From: Treponema sp.
Lineage (GTDB): Bacteria; Spirochaetota; Spirochaetia; Treponematales; Treponemataceae
Length of the DNA: 64,000 bases
NCBI GenBank assembly: GCA_017934745.1
Contig: JAGBIY010000064.1
Span: forward strand, 62,001-126,000
Direction of reading: 5' to 3'
Shown here: positions 36,769 to 45,128 of the stretch, piece by piece
Position numbering within the stretch: position 1 is the stretch's first letter
How the letters are laid out: each line of letters begins with the position of its first letter
Notes under the pieces: model-generated
The model's database searches: none
Told to the model about the DNA's origin: nothing
Seen by the model: the letters and a program-made list of their open reading frames with translations, nothing else
Made by a program: the position numbers and the translations under genes

Positions 36769-38338
36769 ATGGCGTTCACATCATTCGGGTTCATAATATT
36801 CGTCTCAGCAGCTGGGCTGCTCTACTATCTCTTACCGAAAAGGTTTCAGTGGACGGTTCTGCTCCTTGCGAGCTACGCATTCTATGCAATCGCGAATCCC
36901 AAAGGACTGCTTTACATCGGCGGCACCACCATCGTCACCTTCCTAATCGCCCGAAGCATGCAGCGGATACAGGACGCGGGCGACCAGAAGACTCTTGGGA
37001 TTGCCGACAAGGCGGAAAAGAAGGAAGCCAGGTCGCGGACAAAAAAGAGCAAGAAGGCGGTCTGCGCGGTTGGAATCGCATTCTGCTTCGGCATACTCGC
37101 GTTCCTGAAATACACGAATTTCATAATCGCAGAACTCTCACCACTGCTGCAGAGGCTGTCGCCGGGACGGCAAATCTCCATGCTCGACCTTTTCGTTCCG
37201 ATGGGGCTTTCTTTCTACACATTCTCCGTGGCGGGCTACCTGTTCGACATATACTACGGAAAGTACAGGGCGGAGGAGAACATCTTCCACTACGCGCTCT
37301 TCATAAGCTATTTCCCGACGCTCGTGCAGGGACCGATAAGCCGCGAGAACACGCTCAGGCGAATTCCGAGAGGAGCACAAATTCTCCCTCACTGAGACAG
37401 AATTCGCCATCCTGAGGATACTATGGGGATTCCTCAAGAAGCTCGTCATAGCGGACAGGGCGTCGCAGGTCTCCAAGTACATATTCGAGAACTACGAGTC
37501 GCAGGCCTGGTTCATCGTCCTTTTCGGGTTGTTCATGTATTCGGTCGAGTTGTACGCGGACTTTTCGGGAGGAATGGACGTGGCACTTGGAGTGTCGGAG
37601 CTTTTCGGGATAAAGCTTTCGGAGAATTTCCGGCAGCCATATTTCGCCACGTCGGTCGCGGATTTCTGGAGACGCTGGCACATAACGCTCGGACAGTGGA
37701 TGAAGGACTATGTGTTCTACCCGTTCAGCCTGTCCAGCGGGATGCAGAAGCTTGGAAAATCGCTCGCCGCAAAAAGCAGGTACCTGGGCCGAACGATTCC
37801 GATGTGCCTCGGAAACCTTCTGGTGTTTTTCCTCGTGGGACTCTGGCACGGAGCCGAATGGCACTTCATCCTCTACGGAATGTTTCATGGAGGCATAATC
37901 GCCTTCAGCATATTGATGGAGAGGGCGTACAAAAGCTCGGCTGACGCCCTCCATATAGACAGGGCCTCAAAAGCCTGGAGAATTTGGCAGATAGCGAGAA
38001 CCTTCATCATAATAAACCTCGGCTGCCTTCTGGACGAAGTGAGGGATTTGAAACAGAGCTTCGGCATGGCGAAGCAGCTTTTCGACTTCTCGAATTTCAG
38101 GTTGATTGAAAATTTCAGCACGAAAAGTTTCGACAAGTTCACGATAGGCATCAGCCTCTTCTTCTTCGCCTGCGTGTTTTTTGTGAGCCTGTACAAGGAA
38201 GTCAAAAAAGGCAGCGTCAGGGAAAGGATTGCTTCACTCCCTCTCGTAATCAGATGGGGACTGTATCTGGCCCTCATATTCTCTATTCCGGCCTTCCAGG
38301 CGTCGGACACAATAGGATTCATGTATGCGAAATTCTAA
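36769..38338 (+). pseudogene. MBOAT (DltB/AlgI-like) membrane O-acyltransferase, frameshifted
   Basis: The first frame (36769-37395) gives the N-terminal helices through SYFPTLVQGPISRENTLRR, then diverges and stops. The +1 frame resumes at about 37361 with FREEHKFSLTETEFAILRIL and carries the rest, including ELYADFSGGMD, FWRRWHITLGQWMKDYVFYP and the active-site His in GLWHGAEWHFILYGMFHG. Joined, it is a ~520-residue MBOAT of the DltB/AlgI class, which passes an acyl or aminoacyl group from a carrier protein to an extracytoplasmic acceptor. Both halves are otherwise intact, so the shift near 37355-37365 is either recent, a phase event, a sequencing error, or recoded. RBS AGAGGA. Confidence 0.85.
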
Positions 38339-39365
38339 AAACTACATAAGGGCGATTGCCTTTTTGGCCGTCGTGGTCATCTTGAACGCATTGATGGACT
38401 ATGTGATGCTCCACCCGTACTACACGCAGAACCTGGAGCGGGACCTGAAAAAACAGGGGGACATAGACATCCTCTTCCTCGGAGACTCGCTCACCGCATC
38501 GCTGTACAACTCGGACTTGATTGGAAAGGAGCTTGGACTGACGGCATTCGCCATGGGCTTCGCGAGCGCGAATCTGGAGACTTGCAGCATAGCCCTCGAG
38601 GACGCGATGAGGACAAGGAACATCGGCACCGTGGTTCTCGGATGGGACTTGAGGGACTCCGGCAGGGAGCTTCCTTCGGAGCAGAAATCGTACTATGCGG
38701 AAATTTTCGCGAACACGTCCTTCTCAAAGGCGAAGGCGAGGATAATCCCGCACCTGATGAACCTGCGCTACACGGACGTGCTGCAGATATGGTCCGGCTA
38801 TTTCGACCCGAGGGACATAATCGAAGTGGTCAAGGTCAAGAACACCCCGGAATACAAGAGAGGCGATGTCGTAATCTGGCATCCGGACAGGCAGCCGAGA
38901 AAATACCTTGGGCAGGGCTGCTACGCCTACCTCATGACGGAGGACAGGGCCGACGGGGCAAAGCTTGAAGTGCCGCCGTTCAACTCGGACAGCTCGGACA
39001 TTCCGGAAGAGAACGTTGAACTGCTCAGGAAAATGAAGGAGATGTGCGACAGGCGCGGGACCAGGCTGATGGCAATCGCAAGCCCACAGCCGCAATCCGT
39101 CCTGGAAAGCTGGGGCAACTACGACGACGCGCTCGCGCGTACAAGGCGGGTTCTGGACGGACTTGGGATAGGATTCATAGACACGAACAGAATCGAGGAC
39201 TTCGCGGAATTCCAGAAGGACGAGTATTTCAGGGATATCTGGGGGCACATGTTCTACCCTCAAATCGACGGCTACTCGAAAAAAATCTGCGGTATTCTGA
39301 AAGAGGGCGGCTACCTCGACACAAAAAAGGCCGACGAGAAAAATGAAAAGGAGAAGGAGAGATGA
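38325..39365 (+). CDS. DltD/AlgX-like SGNH-fold extracytoplasmic protein
   Basis: 346 residues: an uncleaved N-terminal anchor (AIAFLAVVVILNALMDYVML), then IDILFLGDSLTASLYNSDLI (GDSL serine block I), GWDLRDSGR, and near the end FRDIWGHMFYPQIDGYSKKI, where a DltD-type Asp/His pair is expected. It works outside the membrane with the MBOAT, probably in final transfer or editing of the acyl/aminoacyl group. It overlaps the MBOAT stop by 14 bp and the ligase start by 4 bp. The catalytic His is not certain from reading alone. Confidence 0.75.
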   Translation: MRNSKNYIRAIAFLAVVVILNALMDYVMLHPYYTQNLERDLKKQGDIDILFLGDSLTASLYNSDLIGKELGLTAFAMGFASANLETCSIALEDAMRTRNIGTVVLGWDLRDSGRELPSEQKSYYAEIFANTSFSKAKARIIPHLMNLRYTDVLQIWSGYFDPRDIIEVVKVKNTPEYKRGDVVIWHPDRQPRKYLGQGCYAYLMTEDRADGAKLEVPPFNSDSSDIPEENVELLRKMKEMCDRRGTRLMAIASPQPQSVLESWGNYDDALARTRRVLDGLGIGFIDTNRIEDFAEFQKDEYFRDIWGHMFYPQIDGYSKKICGILKEGGYLDTKKADEKNEKEKER

Positions 39366-40891
39366 AAAAATACAAATTCACTATATTGGACTACCTTGAG
39401 GAAACGGCGGAGAAATATCCGGACAAAACAGCCTTCGCGGACACAAAGAGGTCGGTGACGTGGGCGGAATTCGTAGGCAGGGCAAAGGAGAAGGCGGCCG
39501 CAATCTCGGAACACTTCGCCCCAGGGCAGGCTGTTCCCGTGATGATAGAGAAAAGCGTGAAGACGCTCGAATATTTTTTCGGGGCGTTGTACGCGGGCTG
39601 CTTCTATTCGTACTTCGACGCCACATTCCCCGACAGCAGGCTCAATTCGATGATAGAGACGCTCGGTGTAAAGCACATAATCGCCGAAAAACGCTACGAG
39701 AAGAAATTCTCCGCTCTCAACGCAAATCCCCTCTTCGCGGACGAGCTTGAAGAGAGGAAGCTCAACTATTCGGACACGAGACGCACATCCATAATAGACA
39801 CCGATGCGGCCTACGCGAATTTCACGTCCGGCTCCACGGGAACGCCCAAGGCAGTGGTCGTCTCCCACCGCTCCGTCATCGATTTCCTCTCGTGCTTCAC
39901 GGAGATTTTCGGAATCAAGGCCGAGGACAACATCGCGAACCAGGCTCCGTTCGACTTCGACGTCTCCGTGAAGGACATATTCTCAGGCGTCATGACGGGA
40001 GCCACAGTGCATCTCGTCCCAAAGATGTTCTTCTCGTTTCCAACAAAGCTCCTCGACTATCTTGAAGAGAGGGAAATCACCGTCCTTATATGGGCGGTCT
40101 CCGCACTCTGCATCGTCTCCACGCTGAACGGATTCGACTACAAGATTCCGAAGAAGCTCAGGATGGTCATGTTCTCAGGGGAGGTCATGCCGACTAAGCA
40201 GCTTTCGATTTGGAAGAAGGCTCTTCCAGACACGGAGTACATCAACCTCTACGGCCCGACAGAGATAACCTGCAACTGCACCTACTTCAGGATTCCGAAA
40301 GACGCCGACGTGGAAGGCTACAAGGCAGGCGTGCCGATGGGGATTCCGTTCCCGAACGAGCGGGTCTTCCTGCTGGACGAAGAGGGCCGGCTAGTGACGG
40401 AAGCAGACACGGAGGGAGAAGTCTGCGTGGGAGGAACCTGCGTCGCCCTCGGATACTACAACAGCGAAAGGACGAAGGAAGTTTTCGTGCAGAACCCGCT
40501 CAACAAATCGACTTTCGACAGAATCTACAAGACCGGGGACTTGGCGACGTTCGGAAAGGACGGGAATTTCCACTACATAGGCAGGAAGGACAGCCAGATA
40601 AAGCACATGGGACACAGAATCGAGCTTGGAGAAATCGAGAACGCCCTCTCCGCCCACGAAAACGTGACTAGAGCCTGCTGCGTCTTCTCCGACAACAAGA
40701 TAACGGCGTTCTACACGGGCAAGGAAACCGAGAAGAAGGAGCTTGTCTCGCTGTTGAAGACGACTCTCCCCGCCTACATGGTGCCGTCCGACTTCATCTG
40801 GACAGAGGAATTCCCGCTCACGAAGAACGGAAAAACGGACAAGCGCGCCCTGCTTTCGTCGATTGAATGCAAAAAGGACGGAGAAAAATGA
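39362..40891 (+). CDS. DltA-like amino-acid adenylating ligase
   Basis: 509 residues of the ANL superfamily: A3 motif FTSGSTGTPKAVVVSH, INLYGPTEITCNCTYF (A5), YKTGDLATFGKDGNFHYIGR (A7-A8 region) and the catalytic C-terminal lysine in LTKNGKTDKRAL. Order and length match D-alanine:carrier-protein ligase (DltA). It adenylates an amino acid and loads it on the carrier protein encoded two genes downstream. The residues of the amino-acid pocket cannot be interpreted here, and the neighbouring decarboxylase-like gene suggests the substrate may not be D-alanine. Confidence 0.85.
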   Translation: MKKYKFTILDYLEETAEKYPDKTAFADTKRSVTWAEFVGRAKEKAAAISEHFAPGQAVPVMIEKSVKTLEYFFGALYAGCFYSYFDATFPDSRLNSMIETLGVKHIIAEKRYEKKFSALNANPLFADELEERKLNYSDTRRTSIIDTDAAYANFTSGSTGTPKAVVVSHRSVIDFLSCFTEIFGIKAEDNIANQAPFDFDVSVKDIFSGVMTGATVHLVPKMFFSFPTKLLDYLEEREITVLIWAVSALCIVSTLNGFDYKIPKKLRMVMFSGEVMPTKQLSIWKKALPDTEYINLYGPTEITCNCTYFRIPKDADVEGYKAGVPMGIPFPNERVFLLDEEGRLVTEADTEGEVCVGGTCVALGYYNSERTKEVFVQNPLNKSTFDRIYKTGDLATFGKDGNFHYIGRKDSQIKHMGHRIELGEIENALSAHENVTRACCVFSDNKITAFYTGKETEKKELVSLLKTTLPAYMVPSDFIWTEEFPLTKNGKTDKRALLSSIECKKDGEK

Positions 40892-42069
40892 CGGTGAACG
40901 ACTCTGAAATCAGGAAATTCGCTTACGAATACGGAACACCCCTGTTCGTCATAGACAAGGCCGAAGCAAAAAGGCGCGTCAGGAAAATAGCGGAGAAACT
41001 CCCGAAGAACGCGAAACTCTGCTACGCGATAAAGGCGAACGCATTCCTCGTGGAAATGTTGAAAGACGAGGACATCATGTTCGAAGTCTGCTCCCCAGGC
41101 GAACTTTCCATATGCGAGAAAGCGGGACTCTCCCCGGAAAAAATCGTCTTCTCCGGAGTCGTCAAGACAGAGGAGGACGTAAAAAGGGCCTACGCGCTCA
41201 AAGTCCACACAATCACACTGGAGTCGAAGAGCCAGCTCGACCACCTCAAAAAAGCCGTCGAGGCCGGACAAGCGCACAAGCAGAACGTAATCCTCAGGCT
41301 TTCAGGAGGAAACCAGTTCGGAATGAACGAAAGCGACCTCTGCGACTGTCTGAAGGAACTCAAAAGGATGGACTCCATAAACATAAGGGGCATCCACTTC
41401 TTCACGGGGACACAAAAGAAATTCAAAACGATTGCGGAAGAGATTCCATTCATAGAAGGCTTCTGCGAAAAAGTGAAAAGAGACTTTTCCCTCGGCGAAC
41501 TGGAGATAGAATACGGAGCGGGACTTCCGTACGACTATTTTTCAGGGAAGGACGAGAGGGAGAACTACTCGGCGATTGAGGAATTCTCTGCTCTCATAGC
41601 AGAGTCGAAATTCAAGTACACGATAGAGCTGGGCCGCTACATTGCCGCCCCTCTTGCCTCCTACGTCACGAAAATAGTGGACTCGAAGGACAGCGGAGAC
41701 GGGAAAAACAGGTACTGCCTCATCGACGGCGGAATCAACCACATAAACTACTTCGGGCAGATGATGGGCATGAAGGTTCCAAGAATCGACCACATAAGGA
41801 TTCCGTCCGACAATAAAGCGTTCAAAGAGGAAGTCGACTGCACAATAGCAGGCTCACTCTGCACGACGGCCGACATCGTTGTACGGAAGCTTCCGCTGGA
41901 ATCCCCCAGAATCGGGGACCTGCTCAAGTTCAACGACATCGGAGCCTACTCAATGACAGAAGGAATCTACCTGTTCCTGAGCCACCCCCTCCCCGCCGTC
42001 GTTTCCGTGGAGGACGGAAAAGCCATGCAATTGAGGAAAAACACAGAAACATTTATAGTGAATGCATAA
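40888..42069 (+). CDS. Fold-type III PLP decarboxylase-like enzyme (DAP/Orn/Arg decarboxylase family, BtrK-like)
   Basis: 393 residues. Lys49 in CYAIKANA is the PLP lysine; RLSGGNQFGM, IRGIHFFTGTQKK, ELGRYIAAPLASYVT (phosphate/substrate-binding), ICTT-like SLCTTADIV (the Cys used for alpha-carboxylate or diamine recognition) and DIGAYSMTEG are family motifs. In butirosin synthesis a related enzyme (BtrK) decarboxylates glutamate while it is tethered to a carrier protein. Between a DltA-like ligase (ATGA overlap) and an ACP gene, this protein could do the same, giving an amine-terminated thioester. Free amino-acid decarboxylation or racemisation are alternatives. Confidence 0.8.
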   Translation: MTVNDSEIRKFAYEYGTPLFVIDKAEAKRRVRKIAEKLPKNAKLCYAIKANAFLVEMLKDEDIMFEVCSPGELSICEKAGLSPEKIVFSGVVKTEEDVKRAYALKVHTITLESKSQLDHLKKAVEAGQAHKQNVILRLSGGNQFGMNESDLCDCLKELKRMDSINIRGIHFFTGTQKKFKTIAEEIPFIEGFCEKVKRDFSLGELEIEYGAGLPYDYFSGKDERENYSAIEEFSALIAESKFKYTIELGRYIAAPLASYVTKIVDSKDSGDGKNRYCLIDGGINHINYFGQMMGMKVPRIDHIRIPSDNKAFKEEVDCTIAGSLCTTADIVVRKLPLESPRIGDLLKFNDIGAYSMTEGIYLFLSHPLPAVVSVEDGKAMQLRKNTETFIVNA

Positions 42070-42095
42070 TTTTATTTTAAGAGAGGATTTTTTTT

Positions 42096-42317
42096 ATGGA
42101 CGAATTGATGAACATCTTGAAGGAACTAAAACCGGACGTTGACTTCGAAAACGAAAAGGGGCTCATCGACAACGCGATACTGGACTCGTTCGACATAGTG
42201 CAGCTCATCACGACGATGAAGGACACTTTCGACATCGACATAAGCCCTGCCGAAATCGTTCCCGAGAACTTCAACTCCGCCGAAAGCCTTTGGGCGATGA
42301 TACAGAGGCTGCAGTAG
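42096..42317 (+). CDS. Acyl/aminoacyl carrier protein (DltC-like)
   Basis: 73 residues, acidic. LDSFDIVQLITTMKDTFDI carries the phosphopantetheine serine (Ser31 in L-D-S) and the helix II contact face. It accepts an aminoacyl group from the ligase and delivers it to the MBOAT. It begins 26 bp after the decarboxylase stop and is the last gene of the Dlt-like group; an intrinsic terminator follows. A phosphopantetheinyl transferase is not in the window. Confidence 0.9.
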   Translation: MDELMNILKELKPDVDFENEKGLIDNAILDSFDIVQLITTMKDTFDIDISPAEIVPENFNSAESLWAMIQRLQ

Positions 42318-42360
42318 ACCCGGAGCAAATGGAATTTTTTTTGACTTTCCAGTAACGCAA

Positions 42361-42404
42361 ATTCCCATTCATGTCAAACGACCACTGAATGGGAATGATT
42401 TTTT
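42361..42404 (+). terminator. Intrinsic terminator after the carrier protein gene
   Basis: Stem ATTCCCATTCA (42361-42371) and TGAATGGGAAT (42386-42396), a perfect 11-bp pair with a 14-nt loop, followed by GA and six T. It separates the Dlt-like operon from the YidC-sulfatase gene, which must then have its own promoter (a TACAAT lies at 42406-42411). Confidence 0.85.
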
Positions 42405-42420
42405 CTACAATTCAAAAAAC

Positions 42421-45051
42421 ATGTTGTCATTTCTTTACACGATAATAATTTACCCGATAGCTCAGATTATCGAATTTTTCTACGTCCTTTTCATAAACGC
42501 ATCGAAGAACCAGGGAATCTCCATAATAGGAGTCAGCTTCGTCTTCACACTGCTCTGCCTGCCGCTGTACATAGTTGCGGAAAAATGGCAGGAAACAGAG
42601 CGGCAGACACAGGCAAAAATGAAGAAGCAGACAGAGCGCATAAAAAAAGCCTTCAAAGGCGACGAGCAGTACATGATGCTCACGACATTCTACCGTCAAA
42701 GCCACTACCACCCGCTCATGGCGCTGCGCTCAAGCTTCGGACTCATGATACAGATTCCGTTCTTCATCGCCGCCTACAGTTTTCTATCTCACCTGCAACA
42801 GCTGCAGGGAGCGTCATTCCTGTTCATAGGTGACATGGGAAAGCCGGACGCCCTTTTCACAATCGGAAGCTTCACGGTAAACATTCTGCCAATAGCGATG
42901 ACGCTCATAAACATCGTGTCGGGAATGATTTACTCGCGCGGACACGGAGCCAGGGAAAAAATCCAAATCTTCGTGAGCGCGGGACTCTTCCTGGTGCTCC
43001 TCTACAAAATGCCGGCTGGCCTCGTCCTGTACTGGACGATGAACAACATCTTCTCCACCCTCAAGAACATATGCTACAAGCTTCCGAAGAAAGTGTTCCT
43101 CATATCTGCATACTCCGCAGCCGTCGCTTTGTACATCGGCTCCGCATACTATCTGCTTTTCGTGCACACAGGAAACTTCCAGAACAGGCTTCTGCTTGTC
43201 GCCGCGGGTCTCATCATTCCCCTCTCGCCGGCCATCATAAAAATCGGCTCCGTGGTCTTCTCAAAAATTCACATCGAGGACAAAAAATCACAGTTCACCC
43301 TGTTCGCGATGAGCTCCTGCCTGCTGTGCATTCTGCTCGGATTCGCGCTTCCGTCGTTCGTGGTGTACTCCTCGCCCGTGGAATTCTCGAACATCGACGG
43401 ATGCGGCTCTCCGCTCACATTCTTGAGGAACACGCTTTTCCAGAGCATCGGCTTCTGCGTGTTCTATCCCGTATGTCTCTTTTTCCTCTTCAACGGCGCG
43501 AATGGAAAAGTGAAGTCAGCGTTCTCAGTCATGGCGGTCTTGGCGGCGACAGCGGCCCTTGTGGATTCGTTCGTATTCTCTGGAGACTACGGCAACCTTT
43601 CCGCAAGTCTGGTTTTCGACAACCGAGTCACGACTTCAATTCCAGTTTCGCTAGTAAACCTCGCGGTTCTGACTCTCTGCATAGCAGCGGCCTGCGCGGT
43701 CATAAGGCTCAAGAAGTACAAGATTTTCGAGGCGACTTTCTCGATTCTGATTTTGGCTCTGGGAGCGGTCTCTTTTTTCAACGCGGCCAAGATACAGGGA
43801 GTGTACAAGACGCTGAAGCCGGTCGTCCAAATAGACGACAGCGAAATCGAACCGATATATTCACTCTCAAAGACAAAGAAGAACGTGGTGGTCTTCTTTC
43901 TCGACAGATTCACATCCAGCTTCTTCCCGGAAATCATAAAGGAGGCCCCTGAACTTTCCTCCGTGTATTCAGGATTCACATACTACCCGAACACGATTTC
44001 ATACGGACTTCACACAATAGTCGGCTCGCCGGCCATGCTCGGAGGCTACGACTTCAGGCCGGAACTTACGAACGGAAGAAAGGGTGTTCCGCTGCAGGAC
44101 AAAATCAACGAGGGGATCAGCACAATGCCTTTCCTCTTCCGAGATTTGGGCTTCGAAGTGACGTTCGCGAATCCGACGGACGCAGAAACTCAGAGGGGAT
44201 TTTTCGACGAATACCCGGAAATCAAGACCCCGAACACGAACGGAACATACAGGAAAATGTGGTACGCCAGACAGGGAAGCGAGATGCTTCCGGTAAAAAG
44301 CGCGCTCATAAAACGGAATTTCATCTGGTTCAGTTTTTTCAAATGCGCCCCCGTCATCGCCAGGAAGACCATCTACAAGAACAACTGGTGGTCGTCCGAA
44401 AATCTGCAGGACACAGACAATTTCGTGGACGCATATTCCGCCTTGGACTTGCTTCCAGAGCTGACGTCTTTCGAATCCGAGCGCGACACTTTCACGATTG
44501 TGCACAATCTTCTGCCGCACGAGCCAATGTACCTCGACGCCCCCGAATACACGCTTCCAAAGGACAGGTCGAAAATAAAGACGAGCGGCAGCGCGTACGG
44601 CGGAATAACCGACTATTACCCGGCGGCGGCCAGCATACACCTTTTGGCGAAGTGGATTGATGCATTGAAGGCAGCCGGAGCCTACGACAACACGCGAATA
44701 ATCGTGGCATCCGACCACGGAGTCTTAATCCGCACGGGCGTATTCAAAGACAACAGCGTCTGCCAAGTAGAAGGCTGCAACCCCCTCCTGATGTTCAAAG
44801 ATTTTGGGGACGGCGGGGAACTGAAGACCGACGGCACGTTCATGACGCAGTGCGACGTCGCAGTCTTCGCCACGAAAGGCTACAAGGCGATGGACGACAG
44901 CGCGAAGCACGGCAAACAGCATCTGTTCATGAACCACAACAACACGCTGATGAAGAACAACGCCGACTCCTACCGCGCGAAAGACACGGAATGGTACACG
45001 GTTGAAAACAACATCTTCGACCCCGCCAACTGGTCCAGCGGGCGGAACTGA
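42421..45051 (+). CDS. YidC/Oxa1 insertase module fused to a sulfatase/LtaS-superfamily domain (copy 1)
   Basis: 876 residues. Residues 1-~220 match the YidC/Oxa1 core of the short Gram-positive type: a cytoplasmic lysine-rich hairpin after helix 1, YRQSHYHPLMALRSSFGLMI then QIPFFIAAYSFL, and AGLVLYWTMNNIFSTLKN. About six more helices follow (~225-465). The C-terminal ~390 residues are an alkaline-phosphatase-superfamily domain: VVVFFLDRF (metal Asp), TIVGSPAMLGG (candidate Thr nucleophile), TIVHNLLPHEPM and IIVASDHGV (metal Asp-His). It probably transfers a phospho-alcohol or phosphoglycerol, or hydrolyses such esters, outside the membrane. No ribosome site precedes ATG; a TACAAT box lies 9 nt upstream. 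Confidence 0.85.
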   Translation: MLSFLYTIIIYPIAQIIEFFYVLFINASKNQGISIIGVSFVFTLLCLPLYIVAEKWQETERQTQAKMKKQTERIKKAFKGDEQYMMLTTFYRQSHYHPLMALRSSFGLMIQIPFFIAAYSFLSHLQQLQGASFLFIGDMGKPDALFTIGSFTVNILPIAMTLINIVSGMIYSRGHGAREKIQIFVSAGLFLVLLYKMPAGLVLYWTMNNIFSTLKNICYKLPKKVFLISAYSAAVALYIGSAYYLLFVHTGNFQNRLLLVAAGLIIPLSPAIIKIGSVVFSKIHIEDKKSQFTLFAMSSCLLCILLGFALPSFVVYSSPVEFSNIDGCGSPLTFLRNTLFQSIGFCVFYPVCLFFLFNGANGKVKSAFSVMAVLAATAALVDSFVFSGDYGNLSASLVFDNRVTTSIPVSLVNLAVLTLCIAAACAVIRLKKYKIFEATFSILILALGAVSFFNAAKIQGVYKTLKPVVQIDDSEIEPIYSLSKTKKNVVVFFLDRFTSSFFPEIIKEAPELSSVYSGFTYYPNTISYGLHTIVGSPAMLGGYDFRPELTNGRKGVPLQDKINEGISTMPFLFRDLGFEVTFANPTDAETQRGFFDEYPEIKTPNTNGTYRKMWYARQGSEMLPVKSALIKRNFIWFSFFKCAPVIARKTIYKNNWWSSENLQDTDNFVDAYSALDLLPELTSFESERDTFTIVHNLLPHEPMYLDAPEYTLPKDRSKIKTSGSAYGGITDYYPAAASIHLLAKWIDALKAAGAYDNTRIIVASDHGVLIRTGVFKDNSVCQVEGCNPLLMFKDFGDGGELKTDGTFMTQCDVAVFATKGYKAMDDSAKHGKQHLFMNHNNTLMKNNADSYRAKDTEWYTVENNIFDPANWSSGRN

Positions 45052-45068
45052 ATTTTCATGTATAAACA

Positions 45069-45107
45069 GGCGGGGGCTTTTGAGTCAATTTCAAAACCAA
45101 CCCCGCC
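45069..45107. terminator. Bidirectional terminator between convergent genes
   Basis: GGCGGGG (45069-45075) pairs with CCCCGCC (45101-45107), and an inner TTTTGA/TCAAAA pair extends the stem. It lies in the 77-bp gap between the YidC-sulfatase stop and the wzx stop. T-runs are short, so strength is uncertain. Confidence 0.6.
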
Positions 45108-45128
45108 ATAACTCATCAAAACATTGAA

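Noticed and set aside
37421..37954. 177-codon frames on both strands over the MBOAT second half
   Set aside because: Shadows of the frameshifted MBOAT, whose motifs (FWRRWHITLG, WHGAEWHF) are in the +1 frame.
39362..40891. Stand-alone NRPS adenylation enzyme for a natural product
   Set aside because: Neighbouring MBOAT and SGNH genes and absence of condensation domains fit a Dlt-like surface modification instead.
42421..43090. Housekeeping YidC membrane insertase
   Set aside because: The YidC-like part continues in frame into a long sulfatase-type domain, occurs twice in glycan loci, and lacks the usual rpmH-rnpA-yidC neighbours.
43999..44718. 239-codon minus-strand open frame inside the YidC-sulfatase gene
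   Set aside because: It is antisense to a well-supported conserved protein; composition is Arg/Val/His-rich with no family motif, as expected from a GC-rich shadow frame.
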